From Sulfurimonas sp. (lineage in GTDB: Bacteria > Campylobacterota > Campylobacteria > Campylobacterales > Sulfurimonadaceae): a DNA stretch of 64,000 nucleotides. The DNA lies in assembly GCA_011391635.1 (NCBI GenBank), contig JAABQD010000007.1:1-64000 (forward strand). The letters run 5' to 3'. Below the pieces are notes generated by a model that worked only from the letters and a program-made list of their open reading frames with translations, ran no database searches and had not been told where the DNA came from. A program made the translations under genes and the position numbers. How positions within the stretch are numbered: position 1 is the stretch's first letter; every line of letters starts with the position of its first letter. Below, piece after piece: positions 1-8,340 of the stretch.

Positions 1-2
1 TA

Positions 3-812
3 GATGACATTTTAGATAAAGAACAGTCATATAATCAGCTAGATAAAAAAATTAAGATTTTAGAAAGTGAACAAGAAAACTTAAAAACAGAGTTAGAAAC
101 AGTAAAATTTCAAAAAAAGAAAACGGAAGAACAAGTTTTATTTTTACAATCAATACAACCTATTGAAAAAAGTGAATTGATAAAATTACAGCATCATATA
201 GGATTATATGCAGAAACTATTGAAGATACAATATTAGATTTTAAAATGACTTTGGATGAAACGGATAATATTTCAAAAGAAGAAATAATTGCTTATCTGA
301 CTGATATATCATTAGAAGCTCAAAAAATATTAGCAATTAATAAATATGCGACAAAAGCTAATTTTTTATCAAAATCACAAAGTATAAATGCTGATATCGT
401 TCGATTTATATCTGAATATATTGAAAATATTTATAAACTTAATACTAATAAAGATTTAACTATTAATGTAAATACTATCAATTTGGCATATTTGTGTAAG
501 TTTGAACCATTGATAATAACAATAATCATAGATAATCTTTTAAATAATTCGAAAAAAGCAAATGCAAAAAATGTAGATATTATTTTTAAAAAAGAAGATG
601 ATTTGGTTGTTGAATATGTTGATGATGGAAATGGATTACACTATTCAATTATCAATCCATCGGATATATTTGAAATTGGAATTACGACAACTAGTGGTTC
701 GGGCTTAGGACTTCACCACATCAAAGAATCTTTACAAAGAATGAAAAATAGTACTATAGAAGTTATTAGAATGAATAAGGGAATTAAATTTATTATAAGG
801 TTTAAGATATGA
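3..812 (+). CDS. C-terminal part of a histidine-kinase-like GHKL ATPase (5' end outside window)
   Basis: The reading frame is open from base 3 and has no start before the window edge, so this is the 3' part of a larger gene (about 269 residues visible). A Lys/Glu-rich probable coiled coil comes first. A helix with the residues LQHHIG follows and could be the phospho-acceptor helix of a dimerization domain. Next come an N-box (IIDNLLNNSKKA), a G1 box (DDGNG) and a G2 box (SGSGLGLHH), as in GHKL kinases. The stop overlaps the next gene by 4 bases (ATGA), so kinase and receiver are translationally coupled. The DNA is much more AT-rich than the hyp genes nearby, suggesting transfer. The sensor domain is not visible. 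Confidence 0.75.
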   Translation, partial: DDILDKEQSYNQLDKKIKILESEQENLKTELETVKFQKKKTEEQVLFLQSIQPIEKSELIKLQHHIGLYAETIEDTILDFKMTLDETDNISKEEIIAYLTDISLEAQKILAINKYATKANFLSKSQSINADIVRFISEYIENIYKLNTNKDLTINVNTINLAYLCKFEPLIITIIIDNLLNNSKKANAKNVDIIFKKEDDLVVEYVDDGNGLHYSIINPSDIFEIGITTTSGSGLGLHHIKESLQRMKNSTIEVIRMNKGIKFIIRFKI

Positions 813-1738
813 AGTTAATTTATAAGATATTGTGGATAGAGGATCAAATGCATTCTATTCGTGGCAAAAAAAGAGTGATTTCAAATTATGTCAAAGATGA
901 AAAAGGTTTTGAATTAGACATAAATGAAATTCAAACATTTGAACAATTTAAAGAAGAAATAGGTTTTGAGTCTTTAAAAGATTATGATTTAGTTCTAGTT
1001 GATTTAAATTTAGATGATGACGAAAGTGGTGATGGTAATAAAATTATTGAAGAGATACGCAACAATGACATATATACTGAAATTATATTTTATTCTTCTC
1101 ATTATGGACATTTGATAGATTTATTGAAAGAAAATAGAACAGAGGGTATTTTTACTTCAGAAAGAAATCAGATTGATACGAAAGCTAAAAAAATTATAGA
1201 TGTTACACTTCATAAAATCCAAAATGTAAATAATCTCCGTGGTCTTATTATGGCAGAAGTTGCAGAACTTGATATGATAAAAGAAGAAATCATTAGAAAA
1301 GCATCAGAAAAAGTACCAAATAAATCATTAGAAAAATATGCTTTGAAAAAAATAAAAAGTTCTGGACAAACATGTAAAAATCAAGCTCAAAGACATATAG
1401 ATGATATCTTAAATGTAACATTTGATTTATTATTTGAAAAAATAGGTTTTATAGATAGTAATAAAAAAGCAATGACGATAGGCGAAGCTTTGGATAAGTT
1501 GAATATTACAGAGCCCGTAACTAAAGATATTTTTACACAACCATATATAGATAGTATTTTAGAAAAAAGAAATAAATTTGCACATATTAAAGAATGTGAT
1601 GGTCATGATGAAAATGGAAATTCGTGTAAAGTAATTGGAGGTATACCCTTTACAGAAAAAAAATGTATTGAAATACGAAAAGATATAAGAAAATATAAAG
1701 ATTTATTAGAACAAATAGAACAAAAACTAAATGAATAA
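809..1738 (+). CDS. Receiver-domain protein with C-terminal HEPN-like R-x4-H motif
   Basis: The 309-residue protein starts with a CheY-like receiver: acidic pair E11-D12, likely phospho-acceptor D65 (LVLVDLNL) and SS at 96-97. Instead of a DNA-binding domain it continues with about 170 mostly helical residues. Within these, RNKFAH at 254-259 fits the R-x4-H signature of HEPN ribonuclease domains, often written RN-x3-H. Family knowledge: HEPN domains are common RNase effectors in toxins and phage defence. The inference is a phosphorylation-controlled RNase, with the upstream kinase as its switch. It overlaps the upstream gene by 4 bases and the downstream gene by 8. The receiver call is firm; the HEPN call rests on one motif plus helicity. 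Confidence 0.7.
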   Translation: MKLIYKILWIEDQMHSIRGKKRVISNYVKDEKGFELDINEIQTFEQFKEEIGFESLKDYDLVLVDLNLDDDESGDGNKIIEEIRNNDIYTEIIFYSSHYGHLIDLLKENRTEGIFTSERNQIDTKAKKIIDVTLHKIQNVNNLRGLIMAEVAELDMIKEEIIRKASEKVPNKSLEKYALKKIKSSGQTCKNQAQRHIDDILNVTFDLLFEKIGFIDSNKKAMTIGEALDKLNITEPVTKDIFTQPYIDSILEKRNKFAHIKECDGHDENGNSCKVIGGIPFTEKKCIEIRKDIRKYKDLLEQIEQKLNE

Positions 1739-2447
1739 ACTCATAATCTACGGCGATATTCATGGCTCTTACGACGAATTAATAACTCTGCGTAAAAAAA
1801 TAAATCCTCAAAAAGATGATATAGAAGTATGTGTTGGAGATATTATCACAAGAGGGAAAGACTCTGTCAAAACACTGCGATACATTCAAGAGCATAACAT
1901 AAAATCCGTTCTAGGAAACCACGAAGATAAAATAATCAGATACCTTCAATATGAAAAACAAGCAATTAAAAACCCAATTACACTTGATGAAGATGAACAA
2001 AATATAGTCAATAGTTTAGACTTAAAAGATATTGAATTTTTGATGAATTTGCCATTATTTATGAAGTTTGAAAATATAACAATTGTGCATGGTGGTTTAA
2101 AAAATAGTTATGATTTAGACAATTTAACAAAAAATCAAAAGGCAAAAATACTTAGAATGAGATACCTTGATAAAAACCAAAACTTTATAGCTTTTGGGAA
2201 AGAGGAAAACGATTCTATTTTCTGGGCAAATTTGTATGATGGAAATCAAGGGTTTGTTATATATGGACATCAATGGCTTCAAGAAGCAAAAATAAATCAG
2301 TTTGCAATAGGGATAGATACAGGATGTGTGTATGGGAATAAATTGTCCGCAGTAATTTTTAAAAAAATCGATAAGAAATATGAATATCAAACTATAACTT
2401 CAATATCATCCTCAAAATCTCATACTGCTCACTCTTTTCATAATTAA
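1731..2447 (+). CDS. Calcineurin-like metallophosphoesterase (PrpE/ApaH-type)
   Basis: The 238-residue protein carries the full metal-site set of PPP-type phosphoesterases: GDIHG (D9, H11), GD at 36-37 with RG at 41-42, GNHE (62-65), a His in IVHGG (H120) and GH (H180). Members hydrolyse phosphoproteins or dinucleoside polyphosphates such as Ap4A; the substrate cannot be told from sequence. Its ATG lies inside the last codons of the receiver gene (8-base overlap), so it belongs to the same operon and may be effector or antagonist of the signalling pair. Its last 56 bases overlap the convergent transposase-like gene, and the Ser/His-rich tail may be a read-on created by an insertion junction. 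Confidence 0.85.
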   Translation: MNKLIIYGDIHGSYDELITLRKKINPQKDDIEVCVGDIITRGKDSVKTLRYIQEHNIKSVLGNHEDKIIRYLQYEKQAIKNPITLDEDEQNIVNSLDLKDIEFLMNLPLFMKFENITIVHGGLKNSYDLDNLTKNQKAKILRMRYLDKNQNFIAFGKEENDSIFWANLYDGNQGFVIYGHQWLQEAKINQFAIGIDTGCVYGNKLSAVIFKKIDKKYEYQTITSISSSKSHTAHSFHN

Positions 2448-3066
2448 ATTTAAACTCAATCTCTTTCAAATAATAAAAAAAGTTCTCACTCCCTACCCCT
2501 TTGTACTTCAAAATCGACTCCTCAAAAAAGAGCCAAAACTGTGTGATGCAGTTTTCTCTTTTTTGTGTTTTAGATATTTTGTTTTGCATCATAAATCTTG
2601 AGAACTCTTTGAAATAAATTGCATCCGACCCATTTTCTAAAAACTGGTTTTTATATCTGTTTAGATTTGGCATGAGCAAATTATAGACTCTGTTTTCATA
2701 GTGAAATGTGAGAAAATTCTGGGCATCAAAAATATTCTCTTTAACCTTTTTTTTGCTTTTTTCTAGGTAGATATATTCGTCATACTCTAGGACTAATTTC
2801 TCTTTATATGCCTCTTCTAGGAAGTTTGCGATAAGCTGACGGAAGCGTTCATATCGCTTCTTGGCACTTATATAATTTATATCTAATTTTTTACTCGCTT
2901 CATTGATTGTAAGACTCTCGCAAAAGCACTCAATGAGTTCTAAATCAGCTTTTATTTTTTTAGGAGAGAACTTTTTTTTGCATTTTGCACACTTGAGCTG
3001 ACCTGATTTGAGAAGGTAGAGTTTTTCATGATGGCAGTAGATACATTTCATGCGAAATTTTAGCAT
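2392..3066 (-). CDS. IS1595/IS1016-like transposase-derived protein, probably catalytically dead
   Basis: The 224-residue protein has an N-terminal zinc ribbon (CIYC...CAKC), a helix-turn-helix-like stretch, and a C-terminal block ESILKYKGV...FFYYLKEIEFKFN that closely matches the end of IS1016-type transposases. Only the first acidic residue of the expected DDE triad is apparent (LEYDEY). The positions expected to hold the second D (near LMPNLNRY) and the final E (near CITQFW) hold other residues. No terminal inverted repeats were noticed. It may be a domesticated DNA-binding protein or a decaying insertion sequence; the intact frame favours the former. Translation could begin at ATG 3066 or, five codons in, at 3051. 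Confidence 0.6.
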   Translation of the reverse strand: MLKFRMKCIYCHHEKLYLLKSGQLKCAKCKKKFSPKKIKADLELIECFCESLTINEASKKLDINYISAKKRYERFRQLIANFLEEAYKEKLVLEYDEYIYLEKSKKKVKENIFDAQNFLTFHYENRVYNLLMPNLNRYKNQFLENGSDAIYFKEFSRFMMQNKISKTQKRENCITQFWLFFEESILKYKGVGSENFFYYLKEIEFKFNYEKSEQYEILRMILKL

Positions 3067-3166
3067 AGTTTAGTGCCAAAAATAACTAAGAAATGAGATA
3101 ATTAATATTAGTTTTTAAATTAAAAATATAGAATGTACATACTTATTTGCATAAGAGGAGTTGAAT

Positions 3167-3808
3167 ATGGAAAATTTAGGATTAGCTCTCATCTTTTGGT
3201 ACGGCATACTCCATGCTTTTGGACCTGACCACCTCACAGCCATCGCGGATTTTTCTATCGGCAAAAATAGAAAAAAGACAATGCTCATCACGACTCTTTT
3301 TGCACTCGGGCATGGTATCTCTCTCTTCGTATTTGCCAAGATTTTGGAGAGTTACGATATAAGTGAAACGATTTTAGGGTATGGAGATATTATCTCATCG
3401 AGTGTGATTCTGAGTATTGGAGTTTATCTTTTATACATGGTTTTTTCGAACCGTATTCAGTTACACAAACATTTGCACCATGGTGAAGAGCATGTGCATA
3501 TTTGGTTTGGAAAAGAACACGCTCATAGCAACGCAGATACAACTTCAGCCTTTGGTATAGGTGCATTGATGGGTATTGGCGGAGTTCGTGGAATGCTCAT
3601 CACTCTAGGTGCAATCGAAGGTCAGAGTGTGGATTTCATGATGATTTTAGCGTTTACACTTGGGGTTATGAGTATATTCATAAGCTTTGGTGTTGTGATA
3701 CTCTATATCAATAAAAATCTTCTCAACTCAAAACAAAACTTAAGAAGAGTTTTTGCAACTGCCGGAGTTATTTCGGTAGTTGTTGGCTCGAATATGTTGC
3801 TCAATTAA
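3167..3808 (+). CDS. Nickel/cobalt transporter-like membrane protein
   Basis: The protein has about 213 residues and six or so hydrophobic segments. The first segment carries HAFGPDH, the His/Asp metal-selectivity motif of Ni/Co transporters (NiCoT, UreH/HupE-like families). A His-rich loop (HKHLHHGEEHVHIW...HAHS) sits mid-protein. I chose ATG 3167 rather than the in-frame TTG at 3161 because AAGAGGAG (3153-3160) is then correctly spaced. It stands directly upstream of hypB, so it most likely imports Ni2+ for [NiFe]-hydrogenase assembly. Assignment to one named subfamily is uncertain. Confidence 0.8.
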   Translation: MENLGLALIFWYGILHAFGPDHLTAIADFSIGKNRKKTMLITTLFALGHGISLFVFAKILESYDISETILGYGDIISSSVILSIGVYLLYMVFSNRIQLHKHLHHGEEHVHIWFGKEHAHSNADTTSAFGIGALMGIGGVRGMLITLGAIEGQSVDFMMILAFTLGVMSIFISFGVVILYINKNLLNSKQNLRRVFATAGVISVVVGSNMLLN

Positions 3809-3829
3809 ATAAAACAAAGGACAAACAAT

Positions 3830-4627
3830 ATGTGTAAAGATTGCGGTTGCAGTATAACAAGAGATGCCGAGGAGAGTCACTCTCACGATGGACACAAACA
3901 TCATCATCACCATCACGACTCAAGCCATGAACACCAAAAAGCACATGCACACTTGCATGATAATCCACAGCTCAACGATAAAAAAACTATCGAAGTAATC
4001 ACAAAAATTTTGGACAAAAACGACCAAGAGGCAGAGCATAACCGTGAGCATTTTAATGCACACGATATTTTGTGTATCAATCTTATGAGTAGCCCTGGAA
4101 GTGGAAAAACAGCACTTTTGGAGAGTTTGGCAAAGATGAATGCTTTTAAGTTTTGTGTTATCGAGGGCGATTTGGAAACAAGTCGTGATGCCGACAGACT
4201 CTTGGCATGTGGAATTGATGCACACCAGATTCAGACAGGTTCGGCGTGTCATTTGGATGCATTTATGGTGCATAAAGCACTACATCACATGGATTTGGAT
4301 TCAGCGGATGTCTGTTTTATAGAAAATGTCGGAAACCTCGTTTGTCCTGCGAGTTATGATGTGGGAAGTCACTTAAATATTGTCTTGGTAAGTATTCCTG
4401 AGGGCGAAGATAAAATCGCTAAATATCCAGTGATGTTTCGTCAAGCAGACTTGATACTCTTCACAAAAACCGACCTTCTTCCATACTTTGAATACGACAT
4501 AGAAAAAGAGAAAGAGATGGCAAGAAAGCTCAAACCAAGCGTAGATATTTTGGAAGTAAGTGTAAAAGATGAGGGCTCTATTCAAAAAGTTGCTTCATGG
4601 ATTAAGTTCAAAATGGAGATGCGATAA
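3830..4627 (+). CDS. hypB: HypB, hydrogenase nickel-incorporation GTPase
   Basis: HypB is the GTPase that, with HypA, delivers Ni to the hydrogenase large subunit. The 265-residue protein begins with a CxxCGC high-affinity metal site (residues 2-7). A His-rich nickel-storage tract (about 17-45, with six His in a row) follows, then the P-loop SSPGSGKT and a later FTKTDLLP nucleotide-specificity motif. The segment LACGI at the base of the G domain is encoded by a copy of the 10-mer repeat (4203-4212). Its stop codon shares one base with the hypC start (TAATG). Confidence 0.97.
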   Translation: MCKDCGCSITRDAEESHSHDGHKHHHHHHDSSHEHQKAHAHLHDNPQLNDKKTIEVITKILDKNDQEAEHNREHFNAHDILCINLMSSPGSGKTALLESLAKMNAFKFCVIEGDLETSRDADRLLACGIDAHQIQTGSACHLDAFMVHKALHHMDLDSADVCFIENVGNLVCPASYDVGSHLNIVLVSIPEGEDKIAKYPVMFRQADLILFTKTDLLPYFEYDIEKEKEMARKLKPSVDILEVSVKDEGSIQKVASWIKFKMEMR

Positions 4628-4917
4628 TGTGCCTTTCAATACCTTCAAAAGTGGTAAAAATCGACAAAGAAAACAATATGGCAACTGTTGACACGATGGG
4701 TGTACAACGCGATGCAAGTTTGGATTTGATGGGTGAGGACGAGGTGCAAATCGGAGATTTTGTTCTTCTGCACATTGGATTTATTATGAATAAAATCGAT
4801 GAAGAGGATGCACTTCTGAGCCTTGAGACCTACCGAGACATCATAGAAGCGATGGATGAAGAAGATAGACAAAGGGCGATTTTAGAGGGTGACAACTGTC
4901 CTAGTGGCGGTGCGTAA
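4627..4917 (+). CDS. hypC: HypC, hydrogenase maturation chaperone
   Basis: HypC is a small chaperone (96 residues here) that works with HypD to carry the Fe(CN)2CO unit to the hydrogenase large subunit. The diagnostic N-terminus MCLSIP, with its essential Cys2, is present, followed by the OB-fold-like segment ending in GDFVLLHIGFIMNKID. The acidic tail after residue 75 is typical for the family. It overlaps hypB by one base and ends immediately before the hypD ATG, so hypBCD form one translationally coupled unit. Confidence 0.97.
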   Translation: MCLSIPSKVVKIDKENNMATVDTMGVQRDASLDLMGEDEVQIGDFVLLHIGFIMNKIDEEDALLSLETYRDIIEAMDEEDRQRAILEGDNCPSGGA

Positions 4918-6039
4918 ATGACACTCGAATTAAAAAATCTCTATGATGATTTTAGAGATGCCGACACCATCAAAGCCTTTGCCAAAATCATCAAAGAGGA
5001 CGCAAAGAAAATTCCAAAAACAATAAACATCATGGAAGTTTGCGGTGGGCATACGCACACGATTATGAAATACGGCATTCTACAACTCCTCCCAAAAAAT
5101 ATCAAATTTGTCCACGGTCCAGGGTGTCCTGTTTGTATCATGCCCAAAGAACGAATCGACCACGCTTATGTTTTGGCGATGCTTCAAGATGTGATTTTAG
5201 TCACTCTAGGCGATATGATAAAAGTTCCAGGAAGCAATGGAAGCCTCCAAGATGCAAGAAGCAAGGGTGCGGATGTACGGTTTGTTTACTCTCCACTTGA
5301 TTGCCTCAAAATCGCAAAAGAAAATCCACATGCCAAGATAATTTTCTTCGCCATAGGTTTTGAAACCACAACCCCGATGACCGCTGCACTTTTAAACGCA
5401 GTTGTTAACAAAAATATAAAAAACATCTTTTTTCACATCAACCATGTCACAGTTCCAGAAGCGATGGTGGCTCTCATCTCAGACAAAGAGTGCAATATCA
5501 ACGCGTTTTTAGGACCTGCACATGTGAGCGTCATTAGCGGAAGCAAGATTTACGAAGAGTTCCCAAGAGATTTCCACATGCCAGTCGTCGTCTCAGGATT
5601 TGAGCCTGTGGATGTGATGCAGAGTATCAGCATGATAGTCAAACAGTTTGCAGAAAATAGATGCGAACTTGAAGTGGAGTACAAAAGAGCAGTAAGCCGA
5701 GAGGGAAATCTCAAAGCACAAGAGTTGATAGAAAAATACTTCGAAAAAGCACAAAATTTCCGATGGCGAGGTCTTGGCGATATTCCAAAAAGTGGCTTAA
5801 AACTAAGAGCTGAGTTTGACGCCTACAACGCCGAAGTCATCTACAAAGATATTTTGCCCCATGAACCAATCGACGACCATAAACTCTGCATCTGTGGAGA
5901 CATCCTCAAAGGAAAAGCAAACCCGCCAGAGTGCAAAATTTTCGGCACAGCATGTAAACCAACAACTCCAGTGGGAAGCTGTATGGTAAGCTCTGAGGGG
6001 GCGTGTGCGGCGTATTATAAATATGGGAATTTAGTATAA
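4918..6039 (+). CDS. hypD: HypD, Fe-S protein for hydrogenase Fe(CN)2CO cofactor assembly
   Basis: The 373-residue protein is the usual HypD length. It has the three conserved Cys regions: EVCGGHTH near residue 40, HGPGCPVC near 67, and a C-terminal 4Fe-4S ligand set spread over CICGDILKG, PPEC, ACKP, GSC and GAC. HypD and HypC form the scaffold for Fe(CN)2CO assembly using cyanide from HypE/HypF. The gene contains a repeat copy (5326-5335) that encodes PHAK. The hyp operon is interrupted after this gene: hypE and hypA resume only at 10.2 kb. hypF is not in the window. Confidence 0.97.
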   Translation: MTLELKNLYDDFRDADTIKAFAKIIKEDAKKIPKTINIMEVCGGHTHTIMKYGILQLLPKNIKFVHGPGCPVCIMPKERIDHAYVLAMLQDVILVTLGDMIKVPGSNGSLQDARSKGADVRFVYSPLDCLKIAKENPHAKIIFFAIGFETTTPMTAALLNAVVNKNIKNIFFHINHVTVPEAMVALISDKECNINAFLGPAHVSVISGSKIYEEFPRDFHMPVVVSGFEPVDVMQSISMIVKQFAENRCELEVEYKRAVSREGNLKAQELIEKYFEKAQNFRWRGLGDIPKSGLKLRAEFDAYNAEVIYKDILPHEPIDDHKLCICGDILKGKANPPECKIFGTACKPTTPVGSCMVSSEGACAAYYKYGNLV

Positions 6040-6067
6040 AAGAGATTCTTAGATAAAATTCGTTACA

Positions 6068-6085
6068 ATGACAATATTCTGTCAT
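6068..6085. promoter_or_regulatory. Inverted repeat, likely toxin-antitoxin operator
   Basis: ATGACA (6068-6073) and TGTCAT (6080-6085) are a perfect inverted repeat with a 6-base spacer. It lies 12 bases upstream of the antitoxin ATG, just before its ribosome-binding site. Phd/YefM antitoxins autoregulate by binding such short palindromes over their own promoters; binding here is inference. Confidence 0.5.
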
Positions 6086-6097
6086 AAAAGGTTTAAA

Positions 6098-6352
6098 ATG
6101 CAAGCGTTAAACTATACAAATGCTCGAAATTCTCTTAAAAGCATCATCGAAAATGTGTGCGACAACAATGAAGAGGTAATAGTGACGACGAAAAACAACA
6201 AATCAGTCGTCATTATTTCGCTTGATGAATACAATGCCACCCATGCCAAACTCAAACAAGATGTTCAAAATGCACTCATAGAGATTCAAAAGGGTGATTT
6301 TTTAGACATTGACGATGTGTTTGAGTTGGCAAAGAACTCCTATCGTGCATAA
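6098..6352 (+). CDS. Phd/YefM-family antitoxin
   Basis: An 84-residue protein with the Phd/YefM N-terminal fold: MQALNYTNARNSLKSIIENV, then a strand pair around EVIVTTKNNKSVVIISLDEYNA. I start it at ATG 6098, preceded by AAAAGG (6087-6092), and not at the longer in-frame ATG at 6068, which lies inside the putative operator. In this family the N-terminus binds operator DNA and the C-terminal tail wraps the toxin. It overlaps the toxin start by 8 bases. The pair sits in the break between hypD and hypE. Confidence 0.88.
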   Translation: MQALNYTNARNSLKSIIENVCDNNEEVIVTTKNNKSVVIISLDEYNATHAKLKQDVQNALIEIQKGDFLDIDDVFELAKNSYRA

Positions 6353-6632
6353 AATAGTTTTTTCAAAAACGGCAGTAACCAACTTAGTAGAACAAGCAAA
6401 ATATATTTACGAACAAACAAAAAATGAGCAAGTAGCCGATAAATATTTGGATAAAATGAAAAACTACATCATCCAAACGCTCTCAAACTTCCCAAAATCA
6501 GGAAGACCCACCGAAGAACTCGCAACAAACACTAGAAAACTAGTCTATCAAGGATACTCTATAATTTATACTATTTCTGATATACAGATAGAAATTTTGG
6601 TAATTTATAGAGAGAACTTGCCTAGACTTTAA
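6345..6632 (+). CDS. ParE/RelE-family toxin
   Basis: A protein of about 95 residues. The core AKYIYEQTKNEQVADKYLDK followed by FPKSGRP and a C-terminal YSIIYTI...IEILVIYREN is the ParE/RelE pattern (two helices, then a beta sheet). I place the start at GTG 6345, overlapping the antitoxin stop (6350-6352). The longer frame from 6309 would run inside the antitoxin gene. RelE-type proteins cleave mRNA at the ribosome and ParE-type proteins inhibit gyrase; which applies here cannot be read from the sequence. Confidence 0.85.
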   Translation: MHKIVFSKTAVTNLVEQAKYIYEQTKNEQVADKYLDKMKNYIIQTLSNFPKSGRPTEELATNTRKLVYQGYSIIYTISDIQIEILVIYRENLPRL

Positions 6633-6653
6633 CCTTGAGGAGCTTGAAATAAG

Positions 6654-7142
6654 ATGAAAAAAGTTTATTTAATCCGACATGCCAAATCAAGCTGGAAGGA
6701 GCTTTTTTTGGATGATTTTGAGCGACCTCTTAACAAAAGAGGCAAATCAGACGCACCGATGATGGGAGCGAGACTTCAAGAGAAAAAAGTGATGCCTGAC
6801 CTCATTTACTCTAGTCCAGCAAAACGAGCCAAAACCACAGCAGAGATCATTGCAAAAAAAATAGATTTTCAAAAAAATATTGAATTTCATGAAGAGATTT
6901 ATGAAGCAAGTGTTGCAACACTCCACAAATTATTGACTCAAATCGCGGATAAAAAGAGCGTAGTTTTTTTGTTCGGGCATAATCCTAGCTTGAATGAGTT
7001 AGCTCAAAAGTATATAAATCTGAATGAAAACATCCCAACATGTGGAATTGTAGAGATAGAGTTTGACTGTGAAAGTTGGGCAGATATTAGTGCTAAAAAT
7101 GCAAAGTTGGTTTCGTTTGATTATCCAAAGAAAGAGAAGTAA
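6654..7142 (+). CDS. sixA: SixA-like phosphohistidine phosphatase (histidine phosphatase superfamily)
   Basis: The 162-residue protein begins with KKVYLIRHAKSSW, where RHAK holds the catalytic His of the SixA branch. It continues with ERPLNKRGKSDAPMMG and YSSPAKRAKTTAEI, and has the second catalytic His in FGHNPSL. SixA dephosphorylates histidine-phosphotransfer proteins. A TTGAGGAG-type ribosome site lies about 12 bases upstream. It sits between the toxin gene and mcrC, within the block separating hypD from hypE; it may be a resident gene stranded there. RHAK is encoded by a 9/10 match to the repeated 10-mer. Confidence 0.88.
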   Translation: MKKVYLIRHAKSSWKELFLDDFERPLNKRGKSDAPMMGARLQEKKVMPDLIYSSPAKRAKTTAEIIAKKIDFQKNIEFHEEIYEASVATLHKLLTQIADKKSVVFLFGHNPSLNELAQKYINLNENIPTCGIVEIEFDCESWADISAKNAKLVSFDYPKKEK

Positions 7143-7176
7143 AATGAAATTGTTAAGTATAAGTTGATGCAATAAT

Positions 7177-8340
7177 ATGTCAAATGTAATATATGAATAC
7201 AGTGAAATAAAAGATGAATATTGTAAAGAAAAATATGAAAAATTAAAATCATATATTATCAACACACCCGAACTTCACAAATACTTCAAACTCGACTGGA
7301 ACATCTTAAAATCACGCCAATATTGCGGCATTCTCAACTTTGAAGGGGAAGATTTTTATCTGCTTCCGAAGATAATTGATAAAGATAATAAAAAAAAGCA
7401 AAATTTAGACACTTTTATTTATATGCTCATGTATGCGTATGACATCAAACTTCAAAACGAAGATTTTTCCACATGCCACAATCAAAGTCATACGATTTTG
7501 GAAGTTTTTATTCAGATGTTTGCAAAAAAATTGTTTCAAGAGTTACAGTTTGGTATTTTCAAAGAGTACATAACAGAACAAGAAAACCTCACAACGCTTC
7601 GAGGCAAATATCTCATCAATGAAAATCTCAAATACAACATGACAAAAAACAAAATCTACTGCGAATATGATGAGTTTAGCATGAACAACGAACTCAACCA
7701 ATTTTTTCTTTTTGCTATAAAGACCTTACTTTTATTTGCAAAAGATAAGCGGATTTTGATGCAGTGTGAAATTGCACTCGACGAAGTTGAAGTTAAAAGT
7801 TTTGATAGCAACACCTTAAACATTCATTTTCACAGGCTCAACAATAGATTTAAAGAGAGTTTCCAGTTTGCTATTTTGCTCTTGCAAAAGTCCATTCCGC
7901 TTTTTAGTAAAGACAAAAAAAGTTTCGCGTTTTTGTTTGACATGAACGAGCTGTTTGAGAAATTTATCGGGAGAATTTTCAGTGAAATTGACCCAAGCAC
8001 GAAGTTACAAAATCAAAAAAACTTTGGCAATTTACAGTTAAAACCAGACATAATAACGACAAACTTGATAATAGACACAAAGTACAAAATCCTAAAAAGC
8101 AGAAATGACTTGGCAGTGGGCGACAAGTATCAAATGTTTGTGTATGGCACAAACTTTGAGATAAAAAATACGATGCTTTTATATCCGAAGCATTTGGAGC
8201 ATTTTGATTATGCAATGGTTTTGGGCAAAGATGAGAGGGAGATTGGTTTGAAGATTATGAGTATTGATTTGGGGTGTGAAAGTTATGGGTATGATGCGTT
8301 TGTTGGGGAAATTAAAAATAGAATTGGAGGGATGATATGA
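7177..8340 (+). CDS. mcrC: McrC-like nuclease subunit of a type IV (modified-DNA) restriction system
   Basis: The 387-residue protein has the McrC signature AFLFDMNELFEKFIG (about 251-265). A PD-(D/E)xK nuclease core follows, with D291 (LKPD) and D300-T-K302 (IIDTKYK). McrC supplies the cleavage activity for the McrB GTPase and cuts DNA carrying modified cytosines or other modified bases. The gene overlaps mcrB by 4 bases (ATGA). It lies upstream of mcrB, the reverse of the E. coli order. A repeat copy (7469-7478) encodes STCH near residue 98. DNA just upstream of the start is AT-rich. Confidence 0.88.
   Translation: MSNVIYEYSEIKDEYCKEKYEKLKSYIINTPELHKYFKLDWNILKSRQYCGILNFEGEDFYLLPKIIDKDNKKKQNLDTFIYMLMYAYDIKLQNEDFSTCHNQSHTILEVFIQMFAKKLFQELQFGIFKEYITEQENLTTLRGKYLINENLKYNMTKNKIYCEYDEFSMNNELNQFFLFAIKTLLLFAKDKRILMQCEIALDEVEVKSFDSNTLNIHFHRLNNRFKESFQFAILLLQKSIPLFSKDKKSFAFLFDMNELFEKFIGRIFSEIDPSTKLQNQKNFGNLQLKPDIITTNLIIDTKYKILKSRNDLAVGDKYQMFVYGTNFEIKNTMLLYPKHLEHFDYAMVLGKDEREIGLKIMSIDLGCESYGYDAFVGEIKNRIGGMI

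Noticed and set aside
3..2447. Calling the left-end operon Detocs
   Set aside because: The logic is similar, but the receiver has a possible HEPN domain and the third gene is a PPP-type phosphoesterase; the sensor part is outside the window, so the name is not justified.
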